Source of the DNA: Guyanagaster necrorhizus
Lineage: Eukaryota > Basidiomycota > Agaricomycetes > Agaricales > Physalacriaceae
Assembly: GCF_019112545.1 (NCBI RefSeq)
Contig: NW_025064883.1
Coordinates: forward strand, 1,919,919-1,983,918
Length of the DNA stretch: 64,000 nt
Direction: 5' to 3'
Below the pieces are notes generated by a model. It worked only from the letters and a program-made list of their open reading frames with translations, searched no databases and was not told the DNA's origin. Made by a program: the position numbers and the translations under genes. Below, in pieces: positions 1-12,199 of the stretch (position 1 is its first letter; each line of letters starts with the position of its first letter).

Positions 1-128
1 AATCTTTCTATCTATATGATAGTCCCTTGAAAAATACCAGTTGAAAAGCTCATTATAGAATTGAGTGAATGTCCAGTCTATATAGTCAGAGCTGACATTT
101 TAGATAAAGAATTGCCAGACCTCTCCTT

Positions 129-602
129 TCTTTTAGACTTAAGCTGCATGTGACTATAAACATATGATAAACTAACATCACTTCACACTTTGAGTGAGAA
201 TGTCAGAGTCCACTGATATATATATTGATCAATGTGCTTTAAGACCTTAGAATTGGCTCGAGAGTAGAATAGTGTAAAGATAAACTTTAGCTCAAAGCTA
301 GAGATTACCAGTAAGAGCAATTCTCCCTATATACTACAAGTTGTTGATGATATAAATACTGCTACTTATTGTATCTATCCTAGTTGTTGTGCTCTTTGTC
401 CTTGGGTATTGCTGCTATCTATAAGAGAGTTATTGTGTATCATTGGGCAACTGTATTGCATTAAAAAACAATGACTAACTAGACTTGTTGTAATGACTAA
501 GCCTGATCCATAGTCTCAAGTGCTCATATTAAACACTCTGACTAAGCTCAAATAGAGATTAATCTTGTGAAAAGAAAAGGAAAAAAGATAAAATTCATAA
601 CA
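129..602 (-). repeat. LTR of outer gypsy element (3' LTR, left copy)
   Basis: This segment aligns along its whole length with 17,332-17,803, differing mainly by transitions. The right end reads ...ttcataaca and the left end corresponds to the tgtta start of the partner, so the LTR has TGTTA/TAACA-type termini with the left end mutated. Directly inside it, at 603-620, lies ttaccctctctttaag, which on the minus strand is a polypurine tract abutting the LTR. That identifies it as the 3' LTR of a minus-strand element. Confidence 0.75.
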
Positions 603-3600
603 TTACCCTCTCTTTAAGACCATCATCCTGATAAACTAATTTAGGGATAATTTATAGTCATGTATAGCTTCTATGGCATTCATCCACTTTTTGTTCACCC
701 ATTAGTTGGATTCAGGTCTATACTCCTTCCAACTGATCAAGTAATCCACTGTTGTGGTCATACCATCATCATATGCTTTGATTTTATGAAGCTTATAATT
801 TAATATTTGATCAATTTTATAATATTTCTCATCATCAATTAAGTCCAGCAGTGGTGGCAGAGAGTGTTCTTGATTAGAGAATGCTAGGCCAATATAAGGT
901 GCTAATAATATTTTGTTAAAGATATTATGGATTTTCCAATAGAATAGTAGTCAGAGACAGTAGGCCAGGGCACCAACCTTAGCTAATATGGGAAAAGGAC
1001 CTGTGCATTTATCAGAAAGTTTTTGTTTGGGCTGCAAGAAATGGAGGTTGGTTGTATCCAATCAGACTTTGTTGTTTGTGATATATGTATAAGCCAGACA
1101 ATGATAAGTATCATATTGTTTCTTCATTATTGTCACTACCTTCTTGAATATAGTTTATATTTTCTTATAGATGTTTACTATTGTTATAGCAAAATCAGTT
1201 GAGGCCAGCATAGTTGTATGAGAGCATGTCATTTAGACAATGTTAGGGTGTCACTCAAAGTTCATGAAGAATAATGATTTATCTATTGTAGAGTGAATAT
1301 AGTTGTTGTATTGAAAGGTGGCAAATACCAACTATTCAACCTAATTGTCTTAGCAGTAATTAATGAAGAGTCATAGGTATTTCTCAACCTTCTGATTGGC
1401 CCACTCTATCTGGCTATCAGTCTGTAGATGATAGGTGGTGGATGCATTTTATTTGATATTGAGTAGCCAATAAAGATTATCCAGAAATTTGGATAAAAAT
1501 TGAGGTCTCTAGTCTGAGATGATGGTCTGAGACATGCTGTATTTGGTATAAATCTTGTCACATAGTATTTTAGCCTATCCTTCAGGTGTGAGTTCTATAG
1601 AACATGTGACAGAAATGATTGCCTTTGAGAAGTGATTGACAATAATAATGATGGCATCATAACTATTGCAGTCAGAGAGGCCAGTTATCATATCCACTGA
1701 AATATGGATTCATAGTGAATGTGGTACCTCATTCAGATGAAGTGACACAGCCTACATCTGAGTGATCAATTTCTCTTATTAGCAAGTTTCACACTCTTTC
1801 ACATATTGTTCAATATCTTGTTCTAGTTTTAGTCACCAATATTTCCAGAGGACTAATTTTTTGGTCTTTGTAATTTCTGAATGTCCATATATTGCATAGT
1901 CATAGCACATGATAATAATCTCATCTCACAAAGTTTGATCCTATAGTATATAGATCCACCTATTATAGTGGATCATTTTCTCCTTCTTGGTCATTTTCCA
2001 TTCATGATTTAGAGATGGAGCCACTTATTGGTCCTATTTACTGGTATCTCTGATCACACTTTTGATCCTTTCATAGATCTCCTCTTTAGTTGGCATTATT
2101 ATTGCTCAGAAATGCTCAGACTTTAATAACATCACTTCTTTGTTGTCTCTCTCTTCTTGGTCATGATTGATGTGCCTACTGAGCAGATTGGCTTTTTTAT
2201 TGGCTATTCCAGCTTTATAGTGTAGAGTGTAAGCATATTGACTGAATTTAGTCATCCACTATGCCTAATGTCAGTTCAGCTTTTGTGGTTGTTGGAAATA
2301 CCTGAGATTCTGGTGATCTGTTTAGATCTTAGAGGTTTCAGTAGCACCAATTAGATAATATCTCTATTTCTCTAGGGCAAGCATTATTATGAGCAGTTTC
2401 TTGTTATAGATTTTATAATTTTATTTAGTGGTTGTCAGTGTTTTAGAAAGGAAGGCAACTGAGCATCACCTCTCATCTTATTTCTGGGAAAGTACTGCCC
2501 TGATAGCCTCTTCATTGGAATTGGCTTTAACATAGAATTTGCCATTTTGATCTGAAATAACTAACACACTGTCTTCTGCTAATCACTTCTTCAGATTATC
2601 AAAGGCTGATTGCTGTGATAGTCTCTATGTCTATGGAGCATTGCCAGTTAATTGCATCATAGATCTTATGACTTTGCTGTAATCTCATATGAACTAGCAG
2701 TAGAAGTTAGTAAATTCTAAGAAGGATTAAAGCTTCTTTTTCTTCATCAGCTCTGGCCACTCAATTATGCTGGTCACTTTGATAGGATCCATTCAGATAC
2801 TTCCTTTGCTAATAATAATCTCCAAGTACTCTATCTGTAGTACTTCAAATCTGCACTTTTCCACTTTGAGAAAAAGTTTATTTTTCCTTATTAGAGCTAA
2901 AACTTGCTATATTAGCTTTTGATGTTCCTCCTTGGTTTTTGATATGATAAGAATGTCATCAAGGTAGATGATTACCTTTCTAATAGTGATGAGATCCTTA
3001 AATATGTTGTTCATCATCTATTGGAAGATAGCAGGTGAGTTAGTAAGACTGAAGAATATGACTGTTAGTTCAAACAGTCTTTGATTGATCCTAAAGGTGG
3101 CCTTTCACTCATTGTCCTCTTTGATGTGAACATTATTATATCTCCATCAAACATCCAGTTTGGTGTAATACTTGGCCTCTCATAGCTTGTCCATCAGTTC
3201 CAAGATCAGAGGAAGTGGTTAGCAATTCTTGATCATCATTCTGTTTAGCTTTTGATAATCCTGAACCAGTTAGAGCTTGTCATCCTTCTTTTTAATGAAG
3301 AAGAATGGAGAAACCATCAGAGATTTTAATAGCTGGATTCTACTGCTAGAGAGATTCTCATCCAAGAATTTGTTGAGTTCCTGCTGTTCATTATTCTCAA
3401 GTGGGTATGTCTTGCAGTCTAAGTTGGTGTTGGCATTTGAGATCAGTTCAATAGCATGATCTCATAGCCTGAGCTGCAGAAGCTCATCAAAGCTCTCTTT
3501 CTTAAAGAGATCTTTGTAGTCTTATGTCCACCTGAGTACTATCTCTTTAAATATCTTTTCCTCCCTCTCAGCAGTCATTTTAGCAGCCAGATCATTGGCA

Positions 3601-3715
3601 TGATGCATTGCTCATACATGCAGAGTCTATTAGAAATCAACAATGAGGATAGTTTCCCTATCCTTTATCTCCTCATTCTATCTGTCATCTGGATCTTTTA
3701 ACCCTTCAAGGGTGT
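603..3715 (-). mobile_element. Decayed gypsy pol (integrase, RNase H, reverse transcriptase), outer element
   Basis: On the minus strand this segment is colinear with the pol of the element at 9,773-11,880. The integrase C-terminal part lies near 900-1,250, the integrase core near 1,300-1,720, its zinc-binding part near 1,740-1,900, RNase H near 2,200-2,560 and reverse transcriptase near 2,600-3,500. It ends near the protease/RT border at about 3,700. No frame stays open for more than a few dozen codons. Its gag half is missing here because the sequence switches at about 3,716 to the gag of a plus-strand element. The same element's 5' end probably survives at 16,883-17,803, so it was split by later insertions. 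Confidence 0.75.
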
Positions 3716-4640
3716 ATCAGACAACATTGATGGCTTCTTGATTGATTGTGAACAATACTTCAAGATGTATACAGCTTATCTGGAGTTAGATATGAATAAG
3801 ATCACCTTCTCAGCATCATACTTTGAAAGCAAGGCCAAGTGATGGTAGATCCTGATTGCTCTGATCCTACAATCCACTATATGACAGCACTACTAATACC
3901 TGTTCTGGCCTGTTTTCAAATAGATGATCTAAGACAAATTTGTCAATTCTGCCATCCAGAAAGTTCACAAGAACAAGATGAAGAAACTCCATATGGGCAA
4001 CAAGGTGGCAAGTAAATATTTTGATGAACTAGAATGATTGGAAACACTGGCCAGAGTATGAGAAAGCATCGATGATGATAAATAAATGGTTGAGTACCTC
4101 AAGATAGGGGTACCTCTATCCTACATCAGTATAATCTCCAACATTGGCATGAACATTCTGAAAGACTATGAAGTCTGGAAAGCATGAATCACAGAGATGA
4201 ACAAGAAAAGGCTGCAACAGAAGGCAGTTAGCACCAGGATCACAATCAATCAAAAGAAGCCCCATCAGACAGAGAATGGAAAGAATACCAGCAGAGGATC
4301 CAATGCCAAGTCTAGCACTACTGTGACTTTGATGTCTTCCTATACTATGCAGAAGACAGGCACTGGGACAATATACACTGGCACCAGCAAACCAATGGAC
4401 ATTGATCACTTCAAGAAAGAAGACAAGTGTTTTAACTGTAGTCAAAAGGGCCACATATCTAAGGATTGCCTGAAGAAAAAGCACATATGGGAGGATATCA
4501 GAGTGCAGATAGCTGAGCTACAAAGAGAAGCCAAAGAGATGAATGATCCTAGATCAGACTCCAGAGTCAAAAAAGCAAAAGACAAGGCTGACAAGTGAGT
4601 GATTCTATTCAAATAGTGTGTCAACAGTAGCTATGGGTCA
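3716..4640 (+). mobile_element. Decayed gypsy gag with CCHC zinc knuckle, plus-strand element
   Basis: The start aligns with the gag of the minus-strand element at 12,800-13,370 (residues of the type DNIDxFLxDCxQYF). The longest open stretch, 4,197-4,598, ends in the zinc knuckle CFNCSQKGHISKDC, a CX2CX4HX4C nucleocapsid motif that binds RNA in Ty3/gypsy gag. Stops interrupt the frame upstream (for example TGA at the AKxxW region near 3,840). No LTR lies at its left edge; it abuts minus-strand pol directly, so the 5' end of this element is truncated or rearranged. Confidence 0.8.
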
Positions 4641-5339
4641 GACCCATATACATTCAGTAGATACGATTATTTGTGAGCATTTGAATATACCCTGAGTTTC
4701 ATCATCTATCACCACACTTAAAGAATCATGACCAATAACTCAAATATCTAAGAGCTGAACAGGAGGAGAGACCTTCACTAAGTGGCTCAAGCCCTTCAAC
4801 ACTGAATAGACTTGGTGAGCTACATGAGAAGGAAAAGAAAAGAAAGTGATCACAACTCTCAGGGGCTGGGTTCATCAGACCAGAACTGATGAGGCAGATC
4901 AGATGCTAGTAGAAGGGCTATGAAGAGCTGAGTGATTAAAGGCCTTAGAATGGTTGGATGAACTTTGAGGACCAAAAAAGTTTATCTGATAACAGAAGAT
5001 CCAGAGACAAGACCTTTGTTGGAGTTAACGAGGTAGGAGCATGGATGTGGTGAATGAGGAAAAAGTTTTCAGAAGAGAATGAACACTAGGATAAAATGTC
5101 ATAATATTAATCTCAGCATTATAGTTGAAAGCTTTGTTATTTATCTAGGATAAAACATCATAACATTACTATATAGATAGTAAGTAAATATGGTCAAGGA
5201 TAGATACATATAGAAGGTACTCACATCTCAGCATTATGGTTGAAAGCTGAGATGTGCAGAATGGTGTGACATGCCAAAAAAGGAAGGAATATCAAATAGG
5301 TAAATAAACATATGTGTACTGTACTATTTCTACATCTAA

Positions 5340-7130
5340 CAACCTTGTGACAAAAGCAGAAGTTCAAACTCTCATCAATTAGGCAGACTTCATGGTCTCT
5401 GCTCTGATCAACAGCAGTTGCATAGAAAGCTCCATCAATCAGGCTTTCATTGACAAGCACCATCTTCTGACCAAGGCCACTGCCATGCCCATCTCAGTCT
5501 ATAATGCTGACAGCACCAAGAACCAAGCTGGATCAATCACCAAATACATAGAACTTTAGAGCAAATTGATCTGGCAGTCACTGAACTCAGCACCAAAGAA
5601 CTCTTCCTTGGACATGACTGGTTAATCTGACACAATCTGCTCATCAACTAGAAAACTGGTTAGATCACCTTTGCCCAGTGTCACTGTCAAAAGGTGTCAT
5701 TTACACTTTCTGATGTCAATCCAGAAGATAAGTGAGATGAAGAGATGGAAGATAGAGAGACTATTCTCACAATGGATTTTGAAGAAGCCCTGAGAGTATG
5801 GGCAATTCATTATGTCAACAACCTTGTGGCCAAAGCATATGAGGGGAAGGAGGAGAGGACATTCAAGGAGATAGTCCCAGAATGGGCACAGGATTATCAT
5901 GACCTTTTCACCAAGGAAAGTTTTGATGAATTACCTGCACTCAAACCATGAGACCATGCAATCAAGTCAGTGCTGAATGCTAATGCCAATCTGAACTGCA
6001 AAACATATCCACTAGAGCATCTCAAACAGCAGAAACTTGACAAGTTCCTAAATGAGAATCTAACTAGTGGAAGGATTAGACCATCAAAATCCCCAATGGC
6101 ATCACCATTCTTCTTCATTAAGAAGAAGGATGGCAAACTCTGACTGGTACAAGACTATCAGCAACTCAATGAAATGACCATCAAAAACTGATACCCCTTA
6201 CCTCTCATCTCAGAACTGATGAACAAACTTCATGGAGCCAGGTTCTATATCAAATTAAACATTCAGTAGAGGTACAATAATGTGTGGATCAAAGAAAGGG
6301 ATGAATGGAAGGTCATGTTCAGAACGAACTGAGAACTGTTTGAACCAATAGTCATATTCTTTGGACTAATCAATTCACCACCTTTCAATGGATGATGAAT
6401 GACATCTTCAAAGATCTCATTACCACTAAAAAGATAACAATCTATCTCAATGACATTCTGATAATGTCACAGGACAGGGAGGAGCACTGATGACTTGTAT
6501 GCCAGATACTCAAGCTGATGAGAAAGAATAAGCTCTTTCTCAAAGCCAAAAAGTGTGGGTTTGAGGTTCTGGAAATAGAATACTTAGGTGTCATTATCAG
6601 TGAGAGGAGCATCCAAATAGATCCAATCAAAGTAGGCAGAGTTATGGAGTGGCCAGAACTGACCAAGAAGAAGGAATTGCAATCATTCTTTGACTTCACT
6701 AACTTCTACTGCCAGTTCATATGGGACTATAGTAAAATCATCTGACCAATAATACAACTCACTGGAAACACTCTTTGGATCTGGGGACTGTCACAGCGAT
6801 CAGCATTCAATAAGCTCAAATGATGACTGGTGGAGGATGTAATCCTGGCAATCCCCAGTCAGGACAGGAGATTCAGAGTCAAGACAGACTCTAGTGAAGG
6901 AGCCATAGGAGTGGTATTGTCCCAGGAACAAAATGGCAAATGGAAATTGGTTGCATTTCTTTCCAAAGCACTAACAACAACAGAAAGGAACTATGAAATT
7001 TATGACAAAAAACTCCTGGCCATCATGCTTGCTCTAGCAGAGTGGCAACAGTATCTTGTGAGGGTGACTGAAGACTTTAAAGTGTGGACCAATCATCAAA
7101 ACCTCTGATATTTTTGACTCCCTCAAAAAC
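5340..7130 (+). mobile_element. Decayed gypsy protease, reverse transcriptase and RNase H, plus-strand element
   Basis: A retropepsin-like region is recognisable near 5,360-5,560. The reverse transcriptase follows with palm motifs such as [13 protein letters not shown] at about 6,100 and a QDYQQLNEM region near 6,150. RNase H is best preserved at 6,830-7,108, including TDSSEGAIGVVLSQ and the LxxERNYEIYDKKLLAI block. Frame breaks are mainly TGA codons at positions where tryptophan or arginine is expected. The catalytic YxDD-type site near 6,450 reads YLND, so the enzyme would be dead even without the stops. Confidence 0.8.
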
Positions 7131-8745
7131 TTAATCAGTGACAAGCATGATGGATAACAGAGCTATCCAAGTATCAATACACCCTTTATCACAAAGCAGG
7201 GTCAGCAAACAAGAAGGCTAACCTGCTTAGCCAAAGAGCTGACCATAATCAAGGAGAAGAGGACAACAAGGGGGAAGTGCTCCTTAAACCAGAACACTTT
7301 CAGACAATGATAATGCCAGCAGAAGAGGAAATACACAACAAGATCTGCAGTGCCATATAACAACCCAATTTGTGAGATCAAGAAATCATGACTTCCTTGA
7401 ACTATAAACATAGCATATCTCAGTCCAATGATCTTCTCTTCTATGATGGCTGACTCTATATTCTCTGAGACTGAGTCTTATGAAGGGAAATCATAACAGT
7501 ACACTATGACCATGCAACAGCAGGACATCTGGAGATCACAAAAACAAAAGAGTTGATGCTGAGGGAGTACTGATGGCTAAAAATAATGAAGGACATTGAG
7601 AAGTATGTTAAGAGATGTGAAACATGCCAGAGGGCCAAGGCCATGACAAGATCATGTGTCTTGCTGTTACACTCAAACAAAATCTCTACACAACCCTAGA
7701 CCCATATCTTGGTTAACATGATCTTAGTAATTGATGAACATATGGAGATATTTCTCAATCTCTTGATTGATGTGCTCCATTTGACAATTGGTCTGTGAAT
7801 GATAGGCAGTGGATGCATTGCTGTGGATGTTGAGTAGTCAGTATAGGTTATCAATGAATTTTGAAACAAATTGTGGTCTTCAATCTGAAATTACAACTTA
7901 AGGCATACTTGGTATAAATCTTGTTGCAGAGTATTTTTGCCTATCCTTCTGAGATTAACTCAGTCAAACATATGATGTGAATGATCACTTTGAAGAACTG
8001 ATCAACTATAATGATGATAGCATCATAGCCATTGCAGCCTGGAAGCCTTTCAACATAACAACCACATACACTCTATCATCAGCAAAACACCATTCTTTGT
8101 CAACTATGGCCAACACTCAAACATAGCTAAAATGACATGAACCCACACTACCACCCCAACTTCCACAGATTTCACTGTGACCATAACAAAAATTTATGTC
8201 AAAACAGAGACAGCACTCTAAAAGACCACCAATACCATAAAATTACAATATGATAAACATAAATACCTCTCACACTTATACTAAGTCAACAACAAAGTTT
8301 GGCTTGATATGATGAACCTACACCTGCCATGTCCCAAATGAAAACTGGATAACAAACATATAGGCTCCTTTGCAATCACAGCAAAGGTTGAGGCCTCTGT
8401 ATATAAACTCTGACTTCCATCACACTAGCATGTCTATAATATGTTCAATGAAGCCCTATTAATCCCATTTATCACCCTCTGTATTTCCAAATCAAGAACA
8501 ACCACTGCCACCACTACTGAACCTAATCAATGACAAAGAATATTATGAAGTTGATCAAGTACTTGATGACAAGACAGAATGGGTCAAGGCCTGAAGCAGA
8601 GGCATGAAAATAACCATTGACTACCTAGTCAGCTGAAAGAGATATAGACTGAAGTCAAACCAATGGGTAAATAAACACTACATAAATACCAATGATGCAA
8701 TCCATGACTATAAACTATCACTAAATTAAGCCATTAGGATGATGG
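7131..8745 (+). mobile_element. Integrase of the plus-strand gypsy element, with an inverted core segment
   Basis: The zinc-binding half lies at about 7,530-7,722 on the plus strand (CxxCQRAK motif, then the VNMI equivalent of VDMITGL). The C-terminal half resumes at about 8,047 with FQHNN and continues to a chromodomain-like tail near 8,700. Between them, 7,724-8,046 reads correctly only on the minus strand, where it encodes the catalytic core (CNGYDA through FINY). About a dozen codons that follow FINY in the sister element are missing. The polypurine tract agaaggggat just before 8,763 confirms plus orientation for the element as a whole. Confidence 0.8.
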
Positions 8746-8762
8746 TTTTAAGAAGGGGATAA

Positions 8763-9150
8763 TGTTATGATTTTTCCATCTTTTTTCCTTTCCTCATTAT
8801 ATTAACCCTTATTTATGCTTAGTCAGAGCACCTACATCAGCATCTAAGAAACCATGGGACTGCACTAGGACTGTGGGGATGTTTCAATCAGTATAGCCTC
8901 TGCAATCTGAAACATGAACACTACTCTGATGCAAGACAATTAGCCTATTGTAGATAATCACAGTGCTCAAGGACAATGAATACTATAGCACAAACATTCA
9001 CAATTAGTAGTACTATATTTATCAAAGAGACAAACAGTATATAAGTAGTGCAGCTAACACCCTGTATTTCTAGTCTCATACTATTTTTTATTCTACTGCT
9101 TTATCTCAAGTCAACTACTTGCTTTGACCTTGGATCACAACTGCATAACA
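8763..9150 (+). repeat. 3' LTR of the plus-strand gypsy element
   Basis: It starts with tgttatgatttttcc immediately after a polypurine tract (ttaagaagggg) and ends with ctgcataaca, giving the TGTTA/TAACA termini of this family. Its start is the reverse complement of the ...aaaatcataaca end of the LTR at 16,415-16,882, so the families are related but in opposite orientation. Confidence 0.65.
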
Positions 9151-9514
9151 CATCAAGTGGACTTAGTGTGATTGTACAAATGTGTTATAGCACTATTTAC
9201 CATGTGTCATAGTTCACATACCATTCAGATCTAACACTCTCCTCTTCAGGCTTCATCAGTGGTAAGGATCTTAGGGGTTCCCTGCATCCAGAGGTCTGTC
9301 TCAGTTGTACTGGACTCTCAGAATACAGAGGTTGAGAGCTCAGATTGGAGTCTGTACCAGTCTGAAGATCCACTCCTGAGATGGGTGGTCTTGATTTCTT
9401 GCTGTTGATGATATTGTTATTAGTCTTCTTCTGCTTCTTCTGCTTCTTGCTGAGCCTCTGTCTTGGTATGCTCTGCAAGTCTCTCTTGGATCTGCTCAGG
9501 ATTGGTTTGGGCTT
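9151..9514. other. Segment of unknown origin between two LTR pieces
   Basis: This piece separates the plus-strand element's LTR from the truncated LTR that follows. A minus-strand frame of 127 codons runs across it and into the LTR (9,197-9,580), with a basic, Lys/Gln-rich stretch. It resembles no family I know and probably is part of a decayed transposon. It replaces the left portion of the LTR at 9,515-9,772. Confidence 0.4.
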
Positions 9515-9772
9515 GTTCATCTTTGATATAACTACCCAATTGTGTGTTCTGGTGTTATAGAGTATTTTGTCCAGTGTCATTAAGCTATTTACAAAAGAGT
9601 TTTGTCTGTTGTCAAGCAGTTACCATCATGTCAAAGAACAATGACCAACTGGGTGTGTTGTGATGACTAAGCCCCAGTCCAATGATTCTAAGTGCTGGTT
9701 AAATGCTATGACTAAGCAAAGATAGGGGTCAATTCCTTAAAATAAAAGATAAAATGCAAAAAAATCATAATA
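9515..9772 (-). repeat. Truncated 3' LTR of the inner minus-strand gypsy element
   Basis: From the ttgatataactacc motif onward it aligns with the right-hand part of 16,415-16,882, and ends in aaaatcataata. The next bases, ttactctcttattaag, are a polypurine tract on the minus strand. It is therefore the 3' LTR of the minus-strand element that extends to 16,882; its distal part has been lost. Confidence 0.65.
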
Positions 9773-10880
9773 TTACTCTCTTATTAAGACCATTGTCCTG
9801 ATGGTTCAATTTAGGGAAAAATCATTGGGTCATAGGAGCAGATAACCTGCCCTTCTTCTCATTTGAAAATGCTGATGCAATATATAGTGTCAACAATGCT
9901 TCATTAAAAACATTGTGTATCTTTCTGGTGGAGAGAAGTCATAATTTATAAGCAGAATCACCAATCTTTGTGAGAATGGGGAAGAGTCCAGTCCATTTGT
10001 CTGTGAGTTTCTGTTTTGACCAAGGGAGGTGGAGGTTTGTTGTATCCAGCCATACTTCATCATTGACTGAATATTTGTATGCAGGCCTCTGATGTTTGTT
10101 ATATTGCTTCTTCATCATTTCTGCAGCCTTGGTGAGAGCTGCTTGCATCTCAGAATGAATCTTTACTATTGTTGTTGTGAAGTCACTCAAAGCTGGTGTT
10201 ATGGTGTGGTGTCATTCAGTGTGAGCAACATTGGGATATTGCTCATAGTTCATGAAAAACAGAGTTTTGCTGGTGGCTGAGTGAATTCTATTATTGTGTT
10301 GGAAGGTGGTGAGTGCTAGCCATTCTACCCAGTCATCTTGCTGATAATTGATGAAGAGGCAGAGGTATTTCTCCACTTCTTGGTTCACCCATTCTGTTTG
10401 ACCATCTGTCTGCAGATGATAAGCAGTGGATGCATTCTGCTTAATGTTGAGTAGGCAATACAAATTGTCTAAGAACTTAGAGATAAATTGTGGTCCTCTA
10501 TCTGAGATGACTACTTGGGGCATCCCATATTTGGCATAAACCTCATCTTGCAGGATTTTTGCCCATCCTTCTGATGTTGATTCTGTTGAGCAAGCAATCA
10601 GTATGATCACTTTTGAAAATTAATTGACTATAATGAGGATGGTGTCATAGCCATTGCAGTCCAGTAATCCAGTGATCATATCCACCAAAATATGGGTCCA
10701 TGGTGATGATGGAACCTCATTCAGATGAAGTGGTGCTGCTTGTGGCTGTGTTGATACCTTGCCCCTTTGGCACACCTTGCATGCTTTGACATATTGCATA
10801 ATGTCAGTGCCCATTTTGGGCCACCAGTATTTCTGTAGGATGAGCTCTTTGGTTTTAGCAATGTCCAGGTGGCCAGCCAT
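9773..10880 (-). mobile_element. Integrase of the inner minus-strand gypsy element (best preserved)
   Basis: Three open stretches cover it: a C-terminal segment (9,939-10,190), the catalytic core (10,212-10,610) and the zinc-binding domain (10,620-10,880). The core retains VISDRGPQFISKF with the second catalytic aspartate, and TDGQTEWVNQEVEKYL with the glutamate of the DDE triad; the first aspartate lies in LVDMITGL. The HHCC domain retains CKVCQRGK. Only a few stops separate these blocks, so this copy is younger or less decayed than its neighbours. The region immediately upstream in coding direction, which should be the end of RNase H, is missing. Confidence 0.85.
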
Positions 10881-11900
10881 TATATGATTATGGCATTTTG
10901 CTCCTGAGACAGGATGATGCCAATTGCTCCTTTGCTGGAATCTGCCTCAACTTGGAATTTGCCCTTTTGTGTTAAATAATGACTCTGAGATACTCAGTCT
11001 CAAGTACCTCAAATTCACATTTCTCTGCTATGAGGAATAGTCAGTGTTTCCTCATCAGAGCTAGTACTTGCTGGACTGACTTTCAGTGTTTTTCCTGGAT
11101 TTTAAACATGATCAAGATATTGTCCAAGTAGATTGTGACTTTCCCAGTAGTGATGAGGTCCTTAAAGATATCATTCATCATCCACTGGAAGGTGGCTGGT
11201 GAATTAGTGAGCCTAAAGAACATAACTATCAGTTCAAATAGCCCTCAGTTGGTGTGGAAGATGGCCTTCCATTCATTGCCTTTCTTGATCCACATGTTGT
11301 TGTAACTCCAGTGGGCATTCAGTTTGGTATAATATCAGGCACCACACAATTTGTCCATAAGTTCAGAGATCAATAGAAGAGGATACCGATTCTTGATTGT
11401 CATTTTACTAAGCTTCTAGTAGTCTTGCACTGGTTGAAGCTTTTCATTCTTCTTTTTGACAAAAAAGAAGGGAGAGGCTATTGGAGATCTTGATAGCCAG
11501 ATTCATCTGGTGAATAAGTTCTCATTCAAGAACTTATCAAGTTCCTATTGCTTGTTATTGCCAAGTGGATATGTTTTGCAATCCAAATTGGCATTGGCAT
11601 TGGAGATCAGCTCAATGGCATGATCCCATAGCTTTAGAGCTGGTAGCTCATCAAAGCTTTCTTTCTCGAATAAGTCATGATAGTCTTGCACCCATTCAGG
11701 CATCATCTCTTCAAACATTCTTTTCTCCTTTCCTGCATTAGCCTTTACTGCTAGATCATTGGTGTGATGCATGGCATGAATATGTATAGCCTTCTGTAGA
11801 TCTATAGTGAGGATAGTTTCACCATCTTCCATCTCTTTATCCTACTGATCCTCTAGGTCTTCATCAGATAGTTTGAAGGGTATTTTTTGGCATTGGCATC
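10881..11900 (-). mobile_element. Internally deleted RNase H and reverse transcriptase, inner minus-strand element
   Basis: Next to the integrase zinc domain only a short RNase H remnant is left (about 10,890-10,965). It is joined directly to reverse-transcriptase sequence that ends the thumb/palm region near 10,980, so most of RNase H and the connection domain have been deleted. The RT then runs to about 11,520, and the protease/RT linker at 11,545-11,832 is open for 95 codons (PEWVQDYHDLFEKESFDELP block). The same linker occurs in the plus-strand element at 5,745-5,951. Confidence 0.75.
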
Positions 11901-12199
11901 AGACAAAGATGATGCACCTGGTCTTCCAATTGATTAGCAGATTGTGTTAGATCAGCCAATCATGGTCAAGAAAGATCTCCTTGATCTCAGATCAATGATA
12001 GCTAAGTTGATCCTCTCAGAATGATCACTGATCATGAGCCTAAGCTCTATGAATTCAGTAATTGAACCAGCTTGGTTCTTAGTGCTACCTTTGTCTCTGG
12101 TCCAAGGGCTTCATCTTCTCATTATAGTTCAGTGATTAGTGCCCTGAGATCTTTCTGAGTGTGCTTGTTCTTCTTTTACAGACAGTCCTGTGCCATGTG

